Shown: positions 1-7,996 of the stretch, piece by piece
Position numbering within the stretch: position 1 is the stretch's first letter
How the letters are laid out: every line of letters starts with the position of its first letter
NCBI RefSeq assembly: GCF_012927105.1
Contig: NZ_JABBFV010000027.1
Coordinates: 1-47,260 of the forward strand
Length of the DNA stretch: 47,260 nt
Source: Sphingobium psychrophilum
GTDB lineage: Bacteria > Pseudomonadota > Alphaproteobacteria > Sphingomonadales > Sphingomonadaceae
Direction: 5' to 3'
The notes under the pieces: generated by a model
The model's input: only the letters and a program-made list of their open reading frames with translations
Databases searched by the model: none
Told to the model about the DNA's origin: nothing
Translations under genes and position numbers: made by a program

Positions 1-40
1 CGATCAATTCTTTCCGCGTTGCCATGCTCATCTTCCTCAT
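1..40 (-). CDS. Transposase/integrase N-terminus (partial)
   Basis: Only the first 13 codons are present. On the minus strand an ATG at 40-38 follows the ribosome site GGGAGGGA and reads MRKMSMATRKELI before the window ends. The MATRKEL start resembles, from memory, the N-terminus of integrase-core transposases common in sphingomonads that continue into an HRKHAMR-type helix-turn-helix. The identification rests on this short stretch and on the broken receptor gene beside it. Confidence 0.45.
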   Translation of the reverse strand, partial: MRKMSMATRKELI

Positions 41-118
41 CGTTCCCTCCCGACCGTTGCCGGGAGCATTCTAGATGAGGCAACGGCCTGTCACTCAGGA
101 GCAAAAAGGGTGAGGCAA
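1..118 (-). mobile_element. Insertion sequence end (partial)
   Basis: The left edge carries the upstream end of an insertion element whose transposase is read leftwards. Read on the minus strand from about 118 inwards, TGCCTCA occurs at about 117-111 and again near 82-76, a subterminal repeat of the kind seen at IS ends. The TonB receptor frame to the right loses its family-like sequence exactly where this repeat begins (after residues DGAL), which places the element boundary near 118. The IS family is not certain and the other end lies outside the window. Confidence 0.5.
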
Positions 119-1708
119 TGCGCCATCTGGCGTCACGAACTTCGCGCCGACTTCATAGCTTTTGCTGATTTCCGGGGCGAAGGGATTGTTGTTCACATCC
201 ACGCCGCTGTTCGGCCGGAACCCCTTGCCATAGCTGGCGTAGAAGGACAGGCTTTGCGTCGGTTCGAACACCAGGCCCGCCATCGGGCTGAACTTGGTAT
301 AGGACGCTGGGTTGGTAGCCCCCAGCCGGTTGTCGATATTCTGGCTGAAATCGTCGTAACGGCCGCCGAACCGCACCTTGATCTGTTCGGTGATCTCGAT
401 CTGGTCCTGAATATACACGCCCCAGGCCTTCTGGACTTCCGTGGAATTCTGGATGACGCTTGTCGGCGCGGGCGCGGGAATATTGTAATTGGGGTTGAAG
501 ATGTCGATCGAATAGGACTGGTCGGCCGCGGTCGGGCGATAGCGCAGCTGGAACGTCTTGATCTTGAACCGATCCCAGTCGCCACCGATGCGGATATTGT
601 GGACGATCGATCCGGTATTAATCTTGCCACTGATTTCGCCGCGGAACACCATATGCGTGGTGCTGTAATCGCGATAACGGCGCTGGCGCGACAGCGTGCG
701 CCCGTCATTGTCGATCAACTGACGACCCAGCGCCAGTTCGGGATCGCTCGAATAGCCCTCGAACGTCGTGTCCTTATACCCCGCGCCCAGCATCAGCGTC
801 CAATCGTCGCTGAAGTCATGCTGATATTGCGCCTGATGGCCCAGCACACCGATCTTGATCGGGCCGTCATTGGGGTTGCTCAGGAAACGCGAATTGGGGA
901 TGGCCCCCAGCTTGTAGGTGGTGCCGCTTGCCGTGACCGTCGGGATCGCCACCACGCCGCGATCGAACGGAACCTCTTGGCTTACATATTCCAGTTCGTA
1001 GGTGAAGATGTCCTTGTCCGACAGCTTCAGCAAAACCGACGGGGTCAGCGTATATTTCTGCGTCTCCACCGTGTCGCGGAAGCTTTCGGCCTGTTCGGAC
1101 GACCCGTTGATGCGGATGGCGATGCTGTCGCTTAGCGGCAGGTTATAGTCCGCCTCGATGCGATAGGTTTCAAAGCTGCCGCCGGAAATGGCGAAGTGGC
1201 CGCCTTCGTTGAACGTCGGCTTCTTGGTCACGATGTTGACCGTGCCGCCCGGCTCGCCCCGGCCAAACAGCGCGCCATTGGGCCCCTTGAGCACTTCGAT
1301 CCGCTCGACATTCGATGCATCGCGCGGGCCGCCATAGCCGCGGCCGCCATTAAAGCCGTTGACCAGGAAGCCGCTTGGGAAATTCTCGTCCCCGGCAAAG
1401 CCGCGGATCGCGAAACTGTCCCACAGACCGCCGAAATTATTCTGCTTCGACACGCCGCTCGCCAGTTCCAGCGCGGTGTCGAGCCGGGTGATGTTGAGGT
1501 CGTTCAGCAGCTTGCCTTCCAGAAACTGCACGGCCTGCGGGATTTCCTTGACCGGCGTGTCGCCGAAATATTGCCGCTTCAGGCCGGTGACGACGATGTC
1601 GCCGTCCGCGCTGGCGGCGGCGGGTTCCTGCGCCTGTGCGGCGGAAGACAGGGCGATGGCGGCGGTGCTGGCGATAAAGGCCAGGCGAAGGGCCGATGAT
1701 GTGCGCAT
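95..1708 (-). pseudogene. TonB-dependent receptor, 3' end cut off by IS
   Basis: This is an outer-membrane TonB-dependent receptor of the ferri-siderophore type. Residues 1-26 are a signal peptide ending SSAAQA, a TonB-box-like DIVVTG follows, and the plug domain covers about 40-165 with the typical VERIEVLKGPNGALFGRGEPGG run. Barrel strands follow to about residue 530. The frame ends after 537 residues, whereas such receptors usually have 680-750 residues and end in an aromatic residue; here the last six residues (PHPFCS) come from the inserted element. The last barrel strands are missing, so the protein is probably not functional. The ribosome site AAGGGGA precedes the ATG. Substrate is unknown. 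Confidence 0.8.
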
Positions 1709-2023
1709 GATGATTCCCCTTATGAAGTCGCTGTTCCCGAATGTCCTGCGAAACGCGGACCGGCTGGTCTTCTTCTTGTTTCCCGCGCGGATGTTGCATC
1801 CTGTCGTCGGGGCCGGGCCACGGGGTGTTTTCGATCACCTCTTCTTGAGATCGAGGCTAGGTCGAGTTACGGATATATTACGTCAAACTTGGCGCATGGG
1901 ACGGTGCAAAATTGTGAATCGCGGGGCGCTACGGCATGAAAATGCTGCGCGCGATTGCGCCGCCGATCCTACCAAAAATCCCGCAAAATGGCCGCTTCCC
2001 GAAGGGAGCGGCCCTGCGCCCAT
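1709..2023. other. Intergenic region upstream of the TonB receptor
   Basis: About 315 bases without a convincing gene. It must hold the promoter of the leftward TonB receptor and the 3' end of the operon at 2024-5737. I see no clear Fur box, hairpin terminator or RNA gene. The open frames crossing it are antisense extensions of neighbouring genes. Confidence 0.5.
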
Positions 2024-3238
2024 TTAGAGATATTTGAGCCACCAGATATCCTTGCGACGCTGCTTCAATTGCGCGAACCAGCGGGTCGGGAAGTAGAGCA
2101 CCGGGATCAGGATAAAGACCCAGATCCACACCCAGCGCAGCTGGTCGACGCCGAACACGCTGCCCTTGGTCGGGCCGTAAAGAACCAGCGCGACATTGTA
2201 GATCAGCTTGAGCACATAGAGGTGCAGCACATAATAAAACATCGGCGCGCCGCCCAGCATCGCCAGATGCGGCATCGCCTTGCTGCCCTCGCACTTTTCG
2301 AACAGCGCCAGCAGCAGGCATCCGGTGCCGATGGTCGGCATCAGGAACAGCAGCGACGGCGGATATTTGGTCAGCGCCAGAAAGCTCATCACCGTGCGCA
2401 GCGGGGTTTCCGCCACGAACCAAGGCTTGTCGCCATAGATGTTGATATAGCGGATCACCACGAACCCGACGATCAGGCCAAGCCCCAGCATCGTCAGCCG
2501 CCGGATGCGCGGCGCGGGATCGGTGCCGCGCGCAAACCACGGCCCGCAGGCATAGCCCAGCAGGATCACGCCGATCCAGGGCAGGATTGGATAGGTGGTC
2601 TTGAACATCGTGCCGGCCAGCTCGAACTTTTCGCGCTGGTGCAGCACGGCCCAGGGAATGAAGAAGGGCGATTCCGCGGTCAGCCGGATCGGATCGAGCA
2701 GATTGTGGAGGCAGACGATTCCCAGGCCGACCGCGAACTGCGCGGGTCGCGGCAGATGCAGCAGCGCGGCCAGCGCGACCATGCTGATCCCGATCGCCCA
2801 GATAACCTGCAACCAGATCGCCGTTGGCGGAAAGGCGGGCGCCTGCGTCGGCCAGGCATAGCCGACCACGGTAAATTCCAGAAAAATCAGGAACAGCCCG
2901 CGCTTCAGCAGAAATTCCGACACTTGGCCCTTGCTGTGCGACTGGCCATAGAGCCACGCCGACAGGCCGGTTAGCGCGACGAAGGTCGGCGCGCAGAATG
3001 TCGACAGGAACCGGGTGAAGAACAGGCCCGGATCGGTGGTATTGGCGTCCACCGGATCGGTCACCTGCAAATGCAGGAACCAAGTCTCACGGACATGATC
3101 GACCAGCATGAACAGCATGACCAGCCCGCGCAGCGCATCGATGGCGATCAGGCGCGTGCGCGCCTTCGCCACGGCGACCGGCCCCGTCGCGCCGGGGCTA
3201 AAGCCTGTCAGGGGCGCTTGCCCGGCAATGCTGTTCAT
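2024..3238 (-). CDS. Polytopic membrane acyltransferase-like protein (DUF1624/heparan-glucosaminide acetyltransferase family)
   Basis: A 404-residue integral membrane protein. After a 30-residue cytoplasmic start it shows the family opening RLIAIDALRGLVMLFMLVDH, in which the Arg/Asp and His residues are typical, followed by about ten hydrophobic segments. The family moves acyl groups across the inner membrane onto sugars, but the substrate here is unknown. I chose the ATG at 3238 because AAGGGA lies just upstream and because a longer start would add 61 non-family residues that overlap the gene before it. It is the last gene of a five-gene leftward operon; 23 bases separate it from the anchored protein. 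It could supply an envelope modification, but its link to its neighbours is unclear. Confidence 0.75.
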   Translation of the reverse strand: MNSIAGQAPLTGFSPGATGPVAVAKARTRLIAIDALRGLVMLFMLVDHVRETWFLHLQVTDPVDANTTDPGLFFTRFLSTFCAPTFVALTGLSAWLYGQSHSKGQVSEFLLKRGLFLIFLEFTVVGYAWPTQAPAFPPTAIWLQVIWAIGISMVALAALLHLPRPAQFAVGLGIVCLHNLLDPIRLTAESPFFIPWAVLHQREKFELAGTMFKTTYPILPWIGVILLGYACGPWFARGTDPAPRIRRLTMLGLGLIVGFVVIRYINIYGDKPWFVAETPLRTVMSFLALTKYPPSLLFLMPTIGTGCLLLALFEKCEGSKAMPHLAMLGGAPMFYYVLHLYVLKLIYNVALVLYGPTKGSVFGVDQLRWVWIWVFILIPVLYFPTRWFAQLKQRRKDIWWLKYL

Positions 3239-3261
3239 CTGTCTATCCCTTCCCTGGCTCT

Positions 3262-3858
3262 TCACGCGCCCTTGGGCTGTAAGAGATCCTTGTAGAAACC
3301 GACCGTCTTGACGGTCACGGTGACGGGCGTGTCGCCCTTGTTGCGGAAATACCAGCCATGGGTGCCATCGAACGGCGCGGTGAAATCGCCCTGGCCGCCT
3401 GTCAGCGCCAATTCCTTCCAATAGTCGGTGAACGACCCGTCGGTGGCGCCGGCCTTCTCGCCATGCATTTCGGCCTTCACCGGGCCGCCGGTCGATGCCC
3501 AGGTGAAGATGAAGCTGTCGCCCCTGGCCATATGCGCCTTCACTTCCTGGCCGCTATGCGGCGCCAGGGTGATGGTCATTTCGTCCTGCCGCCAGGCGGC
3601 GGACTTGGCGATCGTCGCCTTGGTCGGGTTCGCAACGTCGCTCGGCGCGGGCGCTTCCTCCTTGGCCTCGCCCGACACCATGCCCTTGAGGCCGATCGCG
3701 CTGCCGACGCCGGTCGGGTCGATGCCATATTCGGCGGGCAGCACGAACAGGGTGAGGATGGCGATCGCCGCCAGCGCGGCCCCGCCGGTCGCCCTCGCCA
3801 GCGTGGCGGGCGACGGACTGATGCGGGCAGGCAGGGCGGATACACTCGTTGCGGTCAT
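3262..3858 (-). CDS. Membrane-anchored periplasmic protein
   Basis: A 198-residue protein with one hydrophobic segment at about 26-42 near the N-terminus, a low-complexity linker to about 80, and a compact beta-rich domain from about 85 to the end. The fold should lie in the periplasm. It resembles proteins called transmembrane anchor protein that travel with HupE/UreJ genes in proteobacteria; their biochemical role is unknown. Its start is one base from the HupE/UreJ stop codon, so the two are probably translationally coupled. Confidence 0.65.
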   Translation of the reverse strand: MTATSVSALPARISPSPATLARATGGAALAAIAILTLFVLPAEYGIDPTGVGSAIGLKGMVSGEAKEEAPAPSDVANPTKATIAKSAAWRQDEMTITLAPHSGQEVKAHMARGDSFIFTWASTGGPVKAEMHGEKAGATDGSFTDYWKELALTGGQGDFTAPFDGTHGWYFRNKGDTPVTVTVKTVGFYKDLLQPKGA

Positions 3859-3859
3859 G

Positions 3860-4594
3860 TCAGGCCCCTTCGGTAAAATAGCCGGCCAGTTGATAGCCGA
3901 TAAGGACGAAGCCGGCGGTCATCAGCGCGGCATTGGCCAGGATGGCGCTGCGGTTGAAACCGGGCGACAGGCGCCACAGATTCATCAGCAGCAGGATGAT
4001 CGCCAGCGCGATGAACTGGCCCAGTTCGACGCCGACATTGAAACTGATGAGATTGTATATCATGCCATCTTCCGCCAGTGTCAACGCCTGCAACTTGGTC
4101 GCCAGGCCGAAACCGTGGAAGAAACCGAAGATCAGCACCGCCGCCTTCGGATTGGGCGACACCCCGAACCAGGTCTTGAACCCGTCCAGATTGTCGATCG
4201 CCTTATAGACCACCGACAGGCCGATGATCGCGTCGATCAGAAAGGGATTGGCGCGGATATCAAGCAACACCCCCAACAGCAATGTAGCGCTATGCCCGAT
4301 CGCAAACAGCGTCACATAGGCGGCGACGTCCTTCATCCGGTAGAGGAAGAAGATGACGCCCGCCAGGAACAGCAGATGGTCATATCCGGTGACCATATGT
4401 TTGGCACCCAGATACATGTACGGGATGATGTTGATCCCCGACGCGCCTTCGATGAAGGCCTTGTCATTCTCATTGACGCCATGCGCCCAGAGCGAGGCGC
4501 TCATACAGGCGAGCGCCAGCCCCAGCAGCAGCAGCAGCGCGACCCGCCGCGCGCCTGGAGAGAGAAGCGGCGGGTAGATCGCGCTGTGCATCAT
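3860..4594 (-). CDS. HupE/UreJ family membrane protein
   Basis: A 244-residue polytopic membrane protein of the HupE/UreJ_2 type. It has an N-terminal segment like a signal anchor (about 15-33), a short periplasmic stretch with HGVNENDKAF, then some six hydrophobic helices. The core contains the conserved GYDHLLFLAGVIFF and FGFFHGFGLA segments, whose His and Asp residues are thought to handle metal in this family. Classical HupE and UreJ are nickel permeases or hydrogenase/urease accessory proteins, but no hydrogenase or urease gene is present here. With a DUF4198 protein upstream, transport of Ni, Co or another metal is the best guess. Confidence 0.75.
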   Translation of the reverse strand: MMHSAIYPPLLSPGARRVALLLLLGLALACMSASLWAHGVNENDKAFIEGASGINIIPYMYLGAKHMVTGYDHLLFLAGVIFFLYRMKDVAAYVTLFAIGHSATLLLGVLLDIRANPFLIDAIIGLSVVYKAIDNLDGFKTWFGVSPNPKAAVLIFGFFHGFGLATKLQALTLAEDGMIYNLISFNVGVELGQFIALAIILLLMNLWRLSPGFNRSAILANAALMTAGFVLIGYQLAGYFTEGA

Positions 4595-4600
4595 GGCCTC

Positions 4601-4972
4601 TTACTTCGCCTGGAAGGTGGCGAAGCTCTTGGCCCCGCCCTTGTCGACCAGCGCGACCACCAGCTTGGCCCCTTTGGCGGCCTTGAAGCCCGTAGCGGTC
4701 AGTTTGTTGCCGCCCGCGGGCTTCAGCGTCGCCTCGCTCTTCGCCCCCGCGACGGTCTGGGTCAGCTTGGCGGTGAAACCCGCAGCGACCAGCGGCTCAT
4801 CCTCTTCGCTCAGATACACATCGACGCCCTTGGGGCCGGCAACCAGTTCGATCATCGTCTCGCCGGTCATCTGGACCAGCCCGCCATGCTGCGGCTTCAT
4901 GCTGCCATGGGCGTGCAGCATGGCAGGGGCGGCGATGAGGGCGATGGCGGCAAGGGTCGTGCGAAAATGCAT
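4601..4972 (-). CDS. Small secreted periplasmic protein
   Basis: A 123-residue protein with a clear signal peptide (residues 1-21, ending MLHA) and a mature part that begins HGSMKPQHGG, rich in His and Met and so possibly metal binding. The rest is a small beta domain with many Lys and Ala. No family was recognised with confidence. It lies between the DUF4198 gene and the HupE/UreJ gene in the same direction, 6 bases from the latter, which supports a shared role in metal handling. Confidence 0.6.
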   Translation of the reverse strand: MHFRTTLAAIALIAAPAMLHAHGSMKPQHGGLVQMTGETMIELVAGPKGVDVYLSEEDEPLVAAGFTAKLTQTVAGAKSEATLKPAGGNKLTATGFKAAKGAKLVVALVDKGGAKSFATFQAK

Positions 4973-4996
4973 GGCTATTCTCCTGAAAAATGCAGC

Positions 4997-5737
4997 TTAT
5001 TCCGGCGCGTGCGGCAGCACGAAGGACAGGGAGGCGCGATATTCCTCATGATCGACCCTTTTGTCGGCCGTCTGGCCGACATAGATCGCCATCAGCACAT
5101 TGATGCCCTGGTTGCGCAGCTTGATCGTGGCGGTGCCGTCGGCCGCCGTCTTGGCGGGTGCGGCTTCGTCGGGATCGTTGACATAATCCTGCATCACCGT
5201 CGCCCCGGCGATGGGCTTGCCCTTGTAAAAGACGCGGACCTTCATCGGCTCGCCCATTTTCTGCGGGATGCCGTCGACCGGCACCACCTGCAACATATGC
5301 CCCTCGAACAAAGGCACCGGCTTGGTCGGCACCTGACTCAGATAGACGGCATATTTGAAATTATGCTCGGCCAACGTCGCGGTCGGCACTTCGTCGCGGC
5401 CCTTATTGTGCCATTCGCCGTCGGGCGTCTTGCTCCAATAGCCATAGTCCATGATCGCGGCGACAGCGGCCACCGGCTCGTCGCTATCGACCACCGGGAT
5501 TATGCCCGCTGCGCGCAGCGACGTCGTCACCGGCGCCCAGTCGGCGTCATAGCCGGTCACGCTCTTGACCAGCGGCAACCGCTTGACCGCGTCCAGATCG
5601 TCCGCGCCTACGCCGTAGATCAGCGCCAGCTGGCGGGCGCGCTGCGCGAACCAGATGCCATGGGCGCTGGCGGGCATGGCCATGGCGGCGAGGGTGACGG
5701 CGCCGACGGCGACGGTGGCGAGGCGGGAAAAGGCCAA
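4997..5737 (-). CDS. DUF4198 periplasmic protein (NikM/CbiK-like)
   Basis: A 246-residue exported protein. The signal peptide ends ASA, and the mature chain begins HGIWFAQRA, the family hallmark in which the new N-terminal His is thought to bind metal. A second domain at about 165-225 (KVRVFYKGKPIAGATV, DGTATIKL) looks like the carboxypeptidase-regulatory-type beta sandwich found in DUF4198 proteins. The family accompanies Ni/Co uptake systems and TonB receptors. The start codon is TTG at 5737-5735, chosen because GAGGAG lies seven bases before it. That ribosome site is part of a leader hairpin, so translation may be controlled. It is the first gene of the operon. Confidence 0.75.
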   Translation of the reverse strand: MAFSRLATVAVGAVTLAAMAMPASAHGIWFAQRARQLALIYGVGADDLDAVKRLPLVKSVTGYDADWAPVTTSLRAAGIIPVVDSDEPVAAVAAIMDYGYWSKTPDGEWHNKGRDEVPTATLAEHNFKYAVYLSQVPTKPVPLFEGHMLQVVPVDGIPQKMGEPMKVRVFYKGKPIAGATVMQDYVNDPDEAAPAKTAADGTATIKLRNQGINVLMAIYVGQTADKRVDHEEYRASLSFVLPHAPE

Positions 5738-5744
5738 GTGCGAA

Positions 5745-5780
5745 CTCCTCGATCAGGGGGAATGTCCCTGGGGATCGAGG
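5745..5780 (-). promoter_or_regulatory. Leader hairpin hiding a ribosome binding site
   Basis: On the minus-strand RNA, CCUCGAUC (5780-5773) pairs perfectly with GAUCGAGG (5754-5747), with further pairing of AGGG and CCCU inside. The Shine-Dalgarno GAGGAG of the DUF4198 gene overlaps the 3' arm. Folding would block ribosome entry, so this could act as a metal- or temperature-responsive switch. No known riboswitch class was recognised. Confidence 0.5.
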
Positions 5781-5833
5781 CTATGATTACGACACAAGCG
5801 AATGTTCCGAATATGTCGAATGACTAGGTGGAA

Positions 5834-5880
5834 AATATCAAAAAAAGAGGGCCGAAGACGCATTATGCGTCGTCGGCCCT
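5834..5880 (-). terminator. Rho-independent terminator of the aldehyde dehydrogenase gene
   Basis: Arms 5848-5863 and 5865-5880 form a stem of up to 16 pairs with one mismatch (AGGGCCGAAGACG against CGTCGTCGGCCCT). On the minus strand the stem is followed by a run of T (the A-rich stretch 5834-5847 of the plus strand). It lies 25 bases past the stop codon at 5906. Confidence 0.85.
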
Positions 5881-5905
5881 CGATGATGTTACAAAGCGGT
5901 GATCG

Positions 5906-7324
5906 TCAGGCGTCTTCCAGTTCCACGATGTTGACGATATGCGCCTGGGTATATTCCAGCAGACCCGCTTCGCCCAGTTCGCCGCCCAGCCCGGACTGCT
6001 TGACCCCGCGGAACGGGATATTGGCGTCGATCGCCAGATGCTGGTTCACCCATACCGTGCCGGTGTCGATCTGCATCGCGACTGCGGTGGCGCGCGCCAC
6101 ATCCTTGCCCCATACCGTACCGGCCAGGCCGTAATCGCTGTCGTTGGCGCGGGCGATGACATCAGCGATATCGTCATATTTCATGACCGGCAGCACCGGG
6201 CCGAACTGCTCCTCCTGCACCAGCGGCGCGTCTTCGGGCAGATCGCGCACGATGGTCGGCGCGATGAAGTATCCCGGCCGGTCCATCGGCTCGCCTCCTG
6301 CCAGCACCGTGCCGCGCGTCTTGGCGTCCGCGATCAGGGCGGTGACCTTGTCATACTGCATCTTGTTCTGCACCGGGCCGATGGTCGTCCCCTGCTTGGC
6401 ACCATCGTCGACGATCGCTTCATTGGCCAGCCTCGCCAACTCGTCGCAAAACTCGTCATACATGATGCTGGGCACATAGGCGCGCTTCACCGCGACGCAG
6501 ATCTGCCCGGCATTGGTCATCGCGCCCTGATAGACCTTCTTGGCCACTGCACGCGCATCGACATCGTCCAGCACGATCGCCGCGTCATTGCCGCCCAGCT
6601 CCAGCGTCACCCGCTTCACGGTGCCGGCGGACGACGCCATCACCTTCTTGCCGGTCGCGGTCGATCCGGTGAAGGCGACCTTGGCGATATCGGGATGGCC
6701 GGTCATCAACGGACCCAGCTCATTCTGGTCGCACACGATGTTCAGCACGCCGGCCGGCAATATGTCCTTGGCCAGTTCACCGAACAACAATGTGGTGAGC
6801 GGCGTCGTGGGCGCTGGCTTGGCGACCATCGTGTTGCCGGTCACCAATGCCGGACCCAGCTTGTTCATCAACAGGATCAGCGGAAAATTCCATGGCGTGA
6901 TGGATGCGACCACGCCCAGCGGCGTGCGATGCTCGATCACCTTGTTGCCGCCTTCTTCTCGCAAGATCTTGGGTTCCACCCGCATCGCCGCAAAGGCGCG
7001 CAGGGTGAAGACGCTGCCCATGATCTCATATCCCGCCTGGTCCAGCGGCTTACCCTGTTCGCTGGTCAGCAGGCTGGCGAACTCGCCGATCCGCGCTTCC
7101 AGCGCATCGGCTAGTTTCAGGACCAGCGCGGCGCGTTCCTCCACCGGCGTTGCCGCCCAGCCTGGCTGGGCGCGCTTGGCCGCCGCGATTGCGCGTTCCA
7201 GCAACGCCTCGTCGGCCTTGGGGCAGGCGGCGAAAGGCTGCGCCGTCGCCGGGTTAACCACGTCGAACATGCTGACGCCGGGCGTCAGTACGCCGTCGAT
7301 GAGCATCCGAAATTCATGATCCAT
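5906..7324 (-). CDS. NAD(P)-dependent aldehyde dehydrogenase, probable aromatic aldehyde oxidation
   Basis: A 472-residue aldehyde dehydrogenase of usual length. The cofactor-binding PWNFP (Asn145), the FTGSTATGK turn (218-226), the general base Glu242 in LELGGND and the nucleophile Cys276 in NAGQICV are all present. It oxidises an aldehyde to the acid in the cytoplasm. The promoter faces a FerC-like MarR gene and shares an operator with it, and FerA follows, so vanillin or a related benzaldehyde is a likely substrate and a LigV-type role is possible. Family membership is certain; the substrate is inferred. The gene stands alone and ends at a strong terminator. Confidence 0.85.
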   Translation of the reverse strand: MDHEFRMLIDGVLTPGVSMFDVVNPATAQPFAACPKADEALLERAIAAAKRAQPGWAATPVEERAALVLKLADALEARIGEFASLLTSEQGKPLDQAGYEIMGSVFTLRAFAAMRVEPKILREEGGNKVIEHRTPLGVVASITPWNFPLILLMNKLGPALVTGNTMVAKPAPTTPLTTLLFGELAKDILPAGVLNIVCDQNELGPLMTGHPDIAKVAFTGSTATGKKVMASSAGTVKRVTLELGGNDAAIVLDDVDARAVAKKVYQGAMTNAGQICVAVKRAYVPSIMYDEFCDELARLANEAIVDDGAKQGTTIGPVQNKMQYDKVTALIADAKTRGTVLAGGEPMDRPGYFIAPTIVRDLPEDAPLVQEEQFGPVLPVMKYDDIADVIARANDSDYGLAGTVWGKDVARATAVAMQIDTGTVWVNQHLAIDANIPFRGVKQSGLGGELGEAGLLEYTQAHIVNIVELEDA

Positions 7325-7410
7325 GAGTCGCTCTCCTTTATATGGCTATCGCAGGCCGATCCGGGCGGGCATTGACTATCGCTTTGCGCGGCGGACATCT
7401 ATAGCCTGTA

Positions 7411-7431
7411 TATGTGCGCCTGGGATACAAT
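7411..7431. promoter_or_regulatory. FerC-type operator, copy 1 (MarR/ALDH intergenic)
   Basis: On the minus strand it reads half-site ATTGTATCC, then CAG, then GCGCACATA. Three near-identical copies lie upstream of the ferA, MFS and ferB genes. It sits between the divergent aldehyde dehydrogenase (start 7324) and MarR (start 7456) genes, where one bound repressor could control both. Confidence 0.7.
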
Positions 7432-7455
7432 TTTGACAAGGGGGTATCGCAACAG

Positions 7456-7902
7456 ATGAAACAGGGGTCCGATCTCCAGACGCTTGTCGGCTATCGCGTG
7501 CAGCAGGCCAATCTGCTGATGGAAACCGATGCGCGCGCCGCACTTGGTGATTTCGACCTGTCGCCGGCGAAGATGACCGCGCTCATCCTGATCCGCGACA
7601 ATCCGGGTTGCGACCAGACTGCGCTTGGCCGCGCGCTCAGCATCAATCGGTCGAGCGCGATGAAGCTGGTCAATATCCTTGCCGACAAGGGGCTGGTGGA
7701 ACGGCGGCCGGGCCGCGACCTGCGCACCAACGCCCTCGCCCTGCTGCCTGAAGGCGCGCGCCAGCTCGAAACCATGCTGGCCGCTGTCCGCCAATCCGAC
7801 GCGCGCATGACGCAACGGCTCAGCGCCGATGAACTGGCGACCCTGCACGGCTTGCTCGTCCGGCTCGGCCCGGCATCTGCCGCCCCCGATGACGACAGTT
7901 AA
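7456..7902 (+). CDS. ferC: MarR-family repressor, FerC-like
   Basis: A 148-residue winged-helix regulator. The helix-turn-helix and wing cover about 35-100 (FDLSPAKMTALILIRDNPG, then TALGRALSINRSSAMKLVNIL as recognition region, and the wing VERRPGRDLRTNA). I use the ATG at 7456, preceded by AAGGGG; the GTG at 7414 would put translation through the operator. FerC of Sphingobium SYK-6 is a MarR protein that represses ferulate genes and is released by hydroxycinnamoyl-CoA. This gene lies directly before the FerA-like gene, and four matching operators at ferulate-pathway genes support the same role. The identity is by family and context. Confidence 0.75.
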   Translation: MKQGSDLQTLVGYRVQQANLLMETDARAALGDFDLSPAKMTALILIRDNPGCDQTALGRALSINRSSAMKLVNILADKGLVERRPGRDLRTNALALLPEGARQLETMLAAVRQSDARMTQRLSADELATLHGLLVRLGPASAAPDDDS

Positions 7903-7920
7903 GCAAGCGGGCTTGCGCAA

Positions 7921-7941
7921 ATTGTATCATAGGCGCACAAT
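7921..7941. promoter_or_regulatory. FerC-type operator, copy 2 (ferA promoter)
   Basis: Half-sites ATTGT and ACAAT bracket an 11-base centre; flanking bases extend the arms to AATTGT (7920-7925) and ACAATT (7937-7942). It lies 55 bases before the ferA-like start codon and 18 bases past the MarR stop codon. Confidence 0.75.
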
Positions 7942-7996
7942 TCCTGCGAACCATGCGGCCGATTCGACAGGATAGCGCCGCGCGACAGGGAGATGG

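Noticed and set aside
3428..5827. A 799-codon open frame on the plus strand
   Set aside because: It is antisense to the HupE/UreJ, DUF4198 and neighbouring genes, is rich in His, Gln and Arg, and has no domain or ribosome site. GC-rich genes often leave such open antisense frames.
7414..7455. GTG start for the MarR gene at 7414
   Set aside because: It would place the operator inside the coding region and lacks a ribosome site; ATG 7456 has AAGGGG upstream and gives the normal length.
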